NCBI GenBank assembly: GCA_002279765.1
Contig: NCCR01000097.1
Location: forward strand, 1-20,322
Length of the DNA: 20,322 nucleotides
Origin: Verrucomicrobia bacterium 12-59-8
Lineage (GTDB): Bacteria > Verrucomicrobiota > Verrucomicrobiae > Verrucomicrobiales > Verrucomicrobiaceae
Reading direction: 5' to 3'
Part shown: positions 1 to 5,487 of the stretch, piece after piece
Layout: the number at the start of each line of letters is the position of its first letter
Position numbering within the stretch: the first letter of the stretch is position 1
Translations under genes and position numbers: made by a program
The notes under the pieces: model-generated
Seen by the model: the letters and a program-made list of their open reading frames with translations, nothing else
What the model was told of the DNA's origin: nothing
Database searches by the model: none

Positions 1-602
1 ACCGTGCTGGCTCCCTTGCCAGTGATCTTGGCCGCATTGCGCACGCTCTGACCTGCCTTTAAGGCTCGGGCAATGTCGGGGTGCTTTGCGACGAGTTCCT
101 TGGCTTCCAGCGTCGTTCCTTCCGGCCTGCCCAACTTCACGCCCTTGCGCCGTGCTTCGTCCAACCCGCTCTTGATGCGCTCCACCAGCGTTTCCTTTTC
201 CGCCCTCGCCATCTCCGCCAGCAAGGCCAGCATGATAGCCGCTGCCGGATTGCGCTTCCCGCTCGCCATCAAGGTTTCAATGCTGTGAGCGTGCCAGTAG
301 AGAGAAACGCCGCACTGCTCCAAAGTCTCCACAAAGGCATGCGCCACGCTTGGCCGACGTGCCACGCGGGAAATCTCATGCACCAGCACCTTCTTGATTT
401 TGCCCGCCCGTGCCAGTTCCTCGATTCGTGCAAGGCCAGGGCGCTCGTCTCTGTCCGCACTGCCTGAAACGGTTTCCTCGCAGACTTCCACCACCTCCCA
501 GCCTTTCGACTCCGCCACGGCGCTGAGTTCGTGCTTCTGGCGCTGTGTCTCCTGCTTGTTGGTGGAGACGCGGACAAGGATGGCGGCTGGTATCGTTTTC
601 AT
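1..602 (-). CDS. Serine recombinase (resolvase/invertase family), C-terminus cut by window edge
   Basis: Open reading frame from ATG at 602 running off the left edge, about 200 codons seen. The N-terminus reads AAILVRVSTNKQETQRQK, where Ser13 in the LVRVST motif is the expected nucleophile. ISRVARRP and a long amphipathic helix (EMARAEKETLVERIKSGLDE) follow, as in small serine recombinases. Then comes a LGRPEGT hinge and a Hin-type helix-turn-helix (ARALKAGQSVRNAAKITGKG) that is nearly complete, so probably only a few residues are missing. Enzymes of this family cut and rejoin DNA through a 5'-phosphoserine, resolving cointegrates or inverting segments. The small size argues against a large serine integrase. 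The AT-rich inverted repeats just upstream (634-748) are the natural candidate for its recombination and autoregulatory site. The family call is firm; the exact reaction (resolution, inversion or transposition partner) is not visible. Confidence 0.9.
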   Translation of the reverse strand, partial: MKTIPAAILVRVSTNKQETQRQKHELSAVAESKGWEVVEVCEETVSGSADRDERPGLARIEELARAGKIKKVLVHEISRVARRPSVAHAFVETLEQCGVSLYWHAHSIETLMASGKRNPAAAIMLALLAEMARAEKETLVERIKSGLDEARRKGVKLGRPEGTTLEAKELVAKHPDIARALKAGQSVRNAAKITGKGAST

Positions 603-633
603 GGCGTGTGCTTCGTGGTTGTTCCACAATGCC

Positions 634-748
634 GAGTGTATCCAAATAATCAAATGATTATATGAATACATGTATTTTAAGCTCCCCTGTTTCGGGTTCC
701 CTGCGAAAATCAGCCCGTTACTGTCCAAATGATTATTTGAATACACTC
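634..748. promoter_or_regulatory. Candidate res/operator site of the serine recombinase
   Basis: An AT-rich 115-bp block directly upstream of the recombinase start. It has three copies of one motif: TGATTATTTGGATACACTC on the minus strand at 634-652, TGATTATATGAATACA on the plus strand at 655-670, and TGATTATTTGAATACACTC on the plus strand at 730-748. The first and third are 18/19 identical in opposite orientation. The first and second form an imperfect 34-bp palindrome (637-670). Resolvase res sites are of similar size, lie beside the gene and consist of paired inverted motifs, so this is a reasonable inference. It could instead be only an operator. Confidence 0.5.
666..677. repeat. Perfect 12-bp palindrome AATACATGTATT
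   Basis: A perfect palindrome that overlaps the second motif copy of the candidate recombinase site. It may be part of that site or of a promoter for the recombinase gene. No function can be assigned from sequence alone. Confidence 0.5.
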
Positions 749-863
749 GCCCAACCAAGGCTGCCGGAGCATTTCGCTACAACACATGGTGAAGCGATTA
801 GCTTTGGGATTAGGAGAGCGCTGTCTGGATGCTGAGAAGGTCTAGTGCATGCATGGCCCGCTG

Positions 864-2051
864 CTAAAGTTTCACGCTAACTGTATCGAAGTCGCTTTTC
901 CCCTGGGGCGTTACTTGGATCATTTTGACCGTCAACTTGGTCTTGCTTACAGTGACCGTGAGGTAGCCGTAACCATTGAGCGATTTGTCATAAGAATGGT
1001 CGCCCGTCACTGCCCCATCGGCGTCCGTCGCGTGGGTGATGCCGCGTCCACCACAGCCGGCGACGATGTACGGCACGGTACTAGGTTTGCCATTCAGCGA
1101 TACTGTGCGGGTGAAGCGTTGGTAATTGTGCGCGTGTGCCCCCAGTACAAGGTCAGGCACAAGGCCGTTACCGGAGCAGGCTTCGTCGATATCAGCTAGC
1201 ATTTCGTCGCTACCACTGTGCCCGCCTTTGCTCAGTGCAGGGTGATGAGCGGCGATGATTAGCGCCTTACGGGTTCCAGCCTGACGGGCGGAGGCGACAT
1301 CCTTCAGCCGGGCGATCAGCCACTTCTTTTGTTTGTCGCCAATCGAGTCTGCCGCGATATAACCCGGGTTTTCCGCAGCGTTCGAGTAAAGCCCAATTAT
1401 GGTTGCGAACGGTGTGTCAAGTAGCCAATAGACGCCTGGCTGTGCCACCATCTCGCGGTAGATGGAGCCCGCAGCCGCCGGTACTCCGGGCTGCTTCTGG
1501 CAGAAATTCCTTATGAACGCTTCCAAAGTTTGCTTTTGTCCGACACTCGACCCATCGTACTTGAAGAGTTCGCCATCGTGGTTTCCAGGAATGGCGATGA
1601 TCTTCCCAGGGTAGGTCTTGTAGGGTTCGTAAAACTGTGCGTGGTAGCCGTTGTCGGTGTTATTGTAGTAATTTACATCTCCGAGATGCATGAAGAACGC
1701 AGGTGCTGTGTGAGGCTGCGCGATGTTGTAGTCTTCAGTCATCGCATCGGCCACCATTTGCTGATTCGGCTGGCTGGGGTTTCCCGTGTCGCCGACGGCG
1801 TGAAACGTGATCAAGCCATTCGCCTCGATGTCTTTTGCGCCGTTCTTTCCGATTACATCCGCCAGCGTCATCGTGGAATCGCCGCGCACTGCTGGGATGG
1901 GCAAGAGCGTTCCCTTGATGTGGTCAGTGAGCCGTTGCCCAACGCCGGGGACGCGGCTTCGCTCCTCGGGAGGGACAAGCGTAAAGAAGGGATGGGCAAA
2001 GCGTCCGGGTTGTTTGCGTGCCGTAGTGGTTTTTGCGTTCTTTTTAGCCAT
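864..2051 (-). CDS. Calcineurin-like metallophosphoesterase, purple-acid-phosphatase type
   Basis: A 395-aa protein with the metallophosphatase signature in order: GDTGN (87-91), GDVNYY (124-129), PGNHD (155-159), AAHHP (267-271) and GAHAHNYQRF (304-313). Together these form the two-metal site of purple-acid-phosphatase-like phosphoesterases, which hydrolyse phosphate esters. GAHAHNYQR replaces the more usual GHxHxYxR; the second His is kept. The N-terminus (MAKKNAKTTTARKQPG) is basic, with no signal peptide or membrane segment, so a cytoplasmic location is inferred, unlike secreted acid phosphatases. About 80 residues precede the catalytic core and are not recognised. The gene is separated from its neighbours by about 260-290 bp on each side, so it is probably transcribed alone. 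The substrate (nucleotide, protein or other) cannot be told from sequence. Confidence 0.88.
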   Translation of the reverse strand: MAKKNAKTTTARKQPGRFAHPFFTLVPPEERSRVPGVGQRLTDHIKGTLLPIPAVRGDSTMTLADVIGKNGAKDIEANGLITFHAVGDTGNPSQPNQQMVADAMTEDYNIAQPHTAPAFFMHLGDVNYYNNTDNGYHAQFYEPYKTYPGKIIAIPGNHDGELFKYDGSSVGQKQTLEAFIRNFCQKQPGVPAAAGSIYREMVAQPGVYWLLDTPFATIIGLYSNAAENPGYIAADSIGDKQKKWLIARLKDVASARQAGTRKALIIAAHHPALSKGGHSGSDEMLADIDEACSGNGLVPDLVLGAHAHNYQRFTRTVSLNGKPSTVPYIVAGCGGRGITHATDADGAVTGDHSYDKSLNGYGYLTVTVSKTKLTVKMIQVTPQGKSDFDTVSVKL

Positions 2052-2320
2052 ACTCTAGTTGGGTGTTGCAGTTATCCTAGCGTAATCATAGCCGACATTT
2101 TCGTAATGAAATTAAACAAATGTAACAAAAGCGTCGGTTCGCACGCAAGATTTTTTCCGCACTATCGCGATTACCTGTTGCCTGCCTCCAGCCCCGCCAG
2201 AGCTTGCTCTAGTTGAGAAGATTTCCCCCTCGCTCCAAAGAAACAGAGGCAGAGCCTCCTTCATCCCACCACAGCATCTATCCACGAAAGCATGTCTTTC
2301 TCCACCATCACAAAGAGACA
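2052..2320. other. Gene-free stretch between the phosphoesterase and the HsdM-like remnant
   Basis: AT-rich next to the phosphoesterase start, so its promoter should lie here, though I could not pick convincing -35/-10 boxes. A small 5-bp hairpin (GAGGC, AGA, GCCTC at 2246-2258) is present but lacks a T-run. A 24-codon minus-strand ORF starting MSGGK (2335 to 2261) extends from the repeated block at 2321-2342; its coding status is unclear. Confidence 0.4.
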
Positions 2321-2342
2321 CTTCCCGCCGCTCATCTCTGCA
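2321..2342. repeat. 22-bp block shared with the hsdM 3' flank (copy 1)
   Basis: On the minus strand it begins TGCAGAGATGAGCGG immediately after the stop codon of the HsdM-like remnant. It matches 9293-9314 at 20 of 22 positions. In both places it lies just downstream of a modification-subunit gene or remnant and contains the start of a short ORF beginning MSGG. Confidence 0.6.
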
Positions 2343-2655
2343 CTACGGCTGCGCCATCAGTGCCGCCAGTCTCGCAAGCGCCGTATCGGCTTCCTTGCCC
2401 TTGTCGTGGCTGAAGGCCATCAGCTCGGCAGGGGTGCGCTTGTCGGTCGTGTCGGCGCGGTTCGGGTTCACGGCCTTGAGGTCAAAGGCTGCGTTTTCTA
2501 GGGCGTCCGGCTTGTCGCGTGAGTCGCGTGCTTCTGCTAGGGCCACGCGCCAGCGCTCTTCCAGGGCCTTGAGCTTCGCCGCGCTTTTCTTCTCCTTCTT
2601 GGCGACTCTGGCAGAACGCGTCTATCAGCACGTCTTCCAGCAGAGCACTGCGGGG
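2343..2655 (-). pseudogene. Frameshifted remnant, probably C-terminus of a type I R-M modification subunit (HsdM-like)
   Basis: The readable 3' part (stop at 2343) encodes KALEERWRVALAEARDSR, then DLKAVNPNRADTTDKRTPAE and ALARLAALMAQP. The pattern DLKAVNPN, RTPAEL and a terminal helix resembles the tail of some HsdM proteins. Just upstream another frame continues sensible coding (SALLEDVLIDAFCQSR, about 2649-2602), while the first frame has TGA and TAG near 2620-2630, so at least one frameshift separates the two. No catalytic methylase motif remains and the 5' part is missing. It differs in sequence from the intact HsdM at 9342, so it would be the relic of a different R-M system. The family call is from memory of the tail pattern and is moderate; that it is broken is clearer. 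Confidence 0.5.
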
Positions 2656-2707
2656 GCCTTTGGCGAGAAGGCGGCATGATCGAGGTTTTTTGCTCCGTCC
2701 TGTTAAA

Positions 2708-2725
2708 CCGCTGACTCAGGAGCGG
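2708..2725 (-). terminator. Weak hairpin downstream of the membrane-protein gene
   Basis: Read on the minus strand: CCGCT, an 8-base loop, AGCGG, then TTTAAC. It lies about 75 bp past the stop codon of the membrane protein. The stem is only 5 bp and the T-run is short, so a terminator role is a guess. Confidence 0.25.
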
Positions 2726-2799
2726 CCTTATGTCTCCAGCGATGGCATTCCACGGTGCGATCTCCTAAGCGGTATGGCCTCACTGGGAAATGCCTGTAT

Positions 2800-3339
2800 T
2801 TACTTGATTTCCACCTTGGGCAACGGAGTGCCTAGTTTGTCATAATCAGAGTCACTCTGGAATTTGATCGTAGCCTTATTAAGCCCGGTTGAATAAAGGT
2901 TCCAAGTAGTGAAAAACAGCAGGAGACTCAGACCTGCGATGAATCCATAAATTTGAACACTCTCTGCAACCTTCCGGCGCTTATTGATAACTGCCCGCCA
3001 TTCTTTGGCCTTTGGCTTAGTCCATTTGGTCCCCCATGATGTGTAATAACAAGCCCAGTAGCGCATGTGAAGAATCCCTGCGAGGATAGAGACAACCATA
3101 AATAACCAGCCGACTGGAAGAGCAAGTTTAGCGGTCGCCTCTGTCGTTGGTTTGCCGACGAAATCCTTCATGAACGTCACAGAAAAAACGAATACACCTG
3201 TGGCGATGGAAATGAGATGCTTGATATATTCAAGCCTGTAGTTATTACCGAATTCGATGTCACGGTGTGCATCAGCTAGCGTCCGTTCCGACGTCGGCGA
3301 ACTGTCACTGCTATTCGTTTCTTTTGGAGATTTAGCCAT
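2800..3339 (-). CDS. Small membrane protein with three predicted helices, unrecognised
   Basis: 179 aa from ATG at 3339; a TTG at 3366 would add nine residues and has GAGG only two bases upstream, too close to be a good ribosome site. The first about 38 residues are polar and Ser-rich (MAKSPKETNSSDSSPTSERT). Three hydrophobic segments follow at about 39-58 (HLISIATGVFVFSVTF), 72-92 (ALPVGWLFMVVSILAGIL) and 127-149 (IYGFIAGLSLLLFFTTW). A basic linker (KWTKPKAKEWRAVINKRRK) separates the last two. There is no signal peptide and no catalytic motif. The start lies about 75 bp after the end of the polymerase fusion on the same strand, so it may be co-transcribed with that SOS operon. I do not recognise the family. 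Its polar tail, multi-pass layout and position beside mobile DNA-repair genes would fit an accessory or toxin-like membrane protein, but that is speculation. Confidence 0.75.
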   Translation of the reverse strand: MAKSPKETNSSDSSPTSERTLADAHRDIEFGNNYRLEYIKHLISIATGVFVFSVTFMKDFVGKPTTEATAKLALPVGWLFMVVSILAGILHMRYWACYYTSWGTKWTKPKAKEWRAVINKRRKVAESVQIYGFIAGLSLLLFFTTWNLYSTGLNKATIKFQSDSDYDKLGTPLPKVEIK

Positions 3340-3414
3340 TTGAATGAAAGCTTGTAAATGTGCCAAATCCTCACAGATCAGGCGACAACGAACTTCAGAC
3401 TGGTTTACAAGAAA

Positions 3415-5487
3415 TCAAGTGCGTGCTTGTTCCACCCGCTGCACATCCAGCGTGTAGCCTGCTCCATTATCAAACGGCTTCACCTCTCCCGTGACCTGCA
3501 CGACGGGATAGCGCACGGTGTTCAAACCATAAACGCGGTACGCAGCGGCAAAGATTTCACACTCCACGATGCCGGTGCGGTCGCAGATGGAGATGAACTT
3601 CATGGGCTGGCCGTTTTGCTGCAAATGGGAGCGGCTGACGATGATGAGGCCGCAGACGGTGACGCGTTGATTGGGGTAGCGGTGGAGTTCGGCAATCGGG
3701 CAATAGGTTTGCCAGGCCGCCTGCGGGTACAGGTCCAGAGGATGACCGCTGACGGTGTAGCCGAAGAGTTCGAGTTCATCGTGCAGCTTTTGCAGCGCAG
3801 TGGGTTCTTCACGGAAGGTGGCGCGGATGTCGTCTTCGCGGGCGGTGCGAAAGAGCCAGTCGGCCCCGGCACTCGCATCACGCGAACTGTGCAGGCAGCG
3901 CCAGAACTGCTCGGTGCGGGAACTGCCCACGGAATCAAACGCACCGGCACGAATGAGGTTCAGCGCTTCGGTGCCTTCGGGGCGGACACGCTCGCAGAAG
4001 TCGCGCACGCTGGTGAACGCAGCGCGGGCACTCTCACTGCGCCAGCGGGCGAGCGTGGCATCACTGAGGTCTTTGATGCAGCGCAGGGGCACACGGATGA
4101 CTTTGCCCAAAGCGGGAGCAGGCGTGCCATGATCCACGCTGCGGGGTTCCACGGTGAAGAGGTCGCTGAGCAGGTTCACGTCGGGAGAGAGGAAGCCGAT
4201 ACCGAGGCGGCGGCACTCCAGCGTATAGACCAGCGCGGAGTAGAATCCTTTGCCATTGCTAAGCACACCGGCCATGAACTCAGCAGGGTGGTAGTGCTTG
4301 GCATAGGCTCCCTGGTAAGCCTCCACGGCATAGGCGGTGCTGTGCGCCCGGCAGAAAGCGTAGCCTTGAAACCCGGCCACCAAGTCCCAGACATAGGCGG
4401 TGCTGCGGGCATCACGCCGACGCGCTTTGGCCGCCTGCATGAACTCGGCTTTCACCTCGTTGATCTTGGCCTTGTCCTGTTTGACCAAGGCACGGCGCAG
4501 CACATCGGCCCGGCCTGCGGGCAGTCCGGCGAAGGCTTCGCAGATTTGCAGGATGTGCTCTTCATAAGCCACCACGCCAAAGGTGGAGCGCAGCACGGGA
4601 GCGAGGCTGTCGTGCGTGTAGTCCACGGGTTCAAGCCCCTGCGCACGGCGGGCAAACTGCGCTTTCTTGAGGCCATTGGCCGCACCGGGCCGGATGACGG
4701 AGACGATTGCCACGAGGCGGTCGATGTCGCGCACATCCGCCATGCAGGCGAGGCTGGTCATGGCGGGGCTTTCGATATGATGTACGCCGCGTGCATTACC
4801 CGTGGCGATCATGTGCCACACGCCGGGATCACTCCACGGCTCGACGGGTCCGGTGCGCGGCGGCTGCTCCGTGCCACCCAATCCGCCGACTTCGAGGGAA
4901 GCAAGATTCAAGACTGGCAAGGATGCCTGCTCTTGCGGGAATCCAGTCGTCGCGCAATCTAATGCCCCTATGCGCGACGAAGATTGGCAGCAAGTCTCCC
5001 GACAAGAATACCCTTCCGAAAACGAACCCGTCTGGACCAGCGACGGCGGCGTTGTTCGCAAAGGCATTTGGCGCTGAGGCTTGGAAGGCCCGCTAGAGGA
5101 GTCACCATGGTTCAGTGAATCTGGAGAGCGCATCACTGTCACGCATTGGTGCTTTTCAGAGGACACTCCCGACGGCCCTCCGCCACTGCCGGGGTCGTAG
5201 GGCTTCGCCAGCATTGCCTGCGTGTCCCGCAGCACGGCCAGACCGCCCTGCGCGAGGATGTCGAGCTTGATCAAGCCGACAGCCTCCACGGCATCCATAT
5301 CGAAGTGCGTAGTGGGCCAGCCCTTGGTGCTCATGAACGTGGGCGTTTGATCACGGATGGGATCACGCGAGAGCACCACGCCGCAAGGGTGCATCTTGGC
5401 GTAACGTGGAAAGCCATCGAGCATCCCGGCCATGAGCAAGGCCGTGCGCAGCGGCTCCTCCCACGGCATCAGCGGCATGGCGTGCAT
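3415..5487 (-). CDS. C-terminal part of the DinB-DnaE fusion polymerase (DnaE palm, fingers and OB fold), after the frameshift
   Basis: This continues the DnaE homology of 5363-7897 in another frame; ATG at 5487 is simply the first start after the shift. In order: KMHPCGVVLS; GLIKLDILAQGGL, holding the third palm aspartate of C-family polymerases; then an abnormal segment of about 119 residues (4845-5200). After it come WSDPGVWHMIATG and HHIESPAMTSL, IRPGAANGLKKAQF, STFGVVAYEEHILQICEAFA (DnaE2-like fingers), AFCRAHSTAYAVEAYQGAYA, a helix-hairpin-helix region, and a C-terminal OB fold (RVTVCGLIIVSRSHLQQNG to DVQRVEQART). There is no tau-binding tail, as in DnaE2 error-prone polymerases. Joined to the first part by removing one base near 5485, the product would be about 1,493 aa. 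As it stands this half lacks the first two catalytic aspartates, so it cannot act alone. Confidence 0.85.
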   Translation of the reverse strand: MHAMPLMPWEEPLRTALLMAGMLDGFPRYAKMHPCGVVLSRDPIRDQTPTFMSTKGWPTTHFDMDAVEAVGLIKLDILAQGGLAVLRDTQAMLAKPYDPGSGGGPSGVSSEKHQCVTVMRSPDSLNHGDSSSGPSKPQRQMPLRTTPPSLVQTGSFSEGYSCRETCCQSSSRIGALDCATTGFPQEQASLPVLNLASLEVGGLGGTEQPPRTGPVEPWSDPGVWHMIATGNARGVHHIESPAMTSLACMADVRDIDRLVAIVSVIRPGAANGLKKAQFARRAQGLEPVDYTHDSLAPVLRSTFGVVAYEEHILQICEAFAGLPAGRADVLRRALVKQDKAKINEVKAEFMQAAKARRRDARSTAYVWDLVAGFQGYAFCRAHSTAYAVEAYQGAYAKHYHPAEFMAGVLSNGKGFYSALVYTLECRRLGIGFLSPDVNLLSDLFTVEPRSVDHGTPAPALGKVIRVPLRCIKDLSDATLARWRSESARAAFTSVRDFCERVRPEGTEALNLIRAGAFDSVGSSRTEQFWRCLHSSRDASAGADWLFRTAREDDIRATFREEPTALQKLHDELELFGYTVSGHPLDLYPQAAWQTYCPIAELHRYPNQRVTVCGLIIVSRSHLQQNGQPMKFISICDRTGIVECEIFAAAYRVYGLNTVRYPVVQVTGEVKPFDNGAGYTLDVQRVEQART
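4845..5200. mobile_element. In-frame extra segment inside the DnaE region, perhaps a miniature inserted element
   Basis: DnaE proteins normally have about 20 residues between the KxDxLxxGxL palm motif and the following DDPxVW-like motif; here there are about 119. The extra translation (for example SGVSSEKHQCVTVMRSPDSL and ETCCQSSSRIGALDCATTG) is Ser/Gly/Cys-rich and unlike a folded polymerase domain. The DNA contains a REP-like hairpin (4912-4948). On the opposite strand it has a 35-codon ORF (4970-5077) reading MRDEDWQQVSRQEYPSENEP and ending VVRKGIWR. This looks like a foreign piece of about 280-300 bp that entered without breaking the frame. No terminal repeats or clear target duplication were found, so the element call is tentative. 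Confidence 0.4.
4912..4948. repeat. REP-like imperfect palindrome within the DnaE extra segment
   Basis: The outer arms GACTGG (4912-4917) and CCAGTC (4943-4948) flank an inner hairpin (4921-4944), which on the minus strand reads GGATTCCCGC, loop AAGA, GCAGGCATCC, with two mismatches. The GGATTCCCGC arm recalls dispersed palindromic repeats seen in many bacterial genomes. Copy number in the genome is unknown. Confidence 0.5.

Noticed and set aside
3358..4962. 534-codon plus-strand open frame
   Set aside because: Antisense to the DnaE part of the fusion, whose protein has clear conserved motifs; a high-GC shadow frame.
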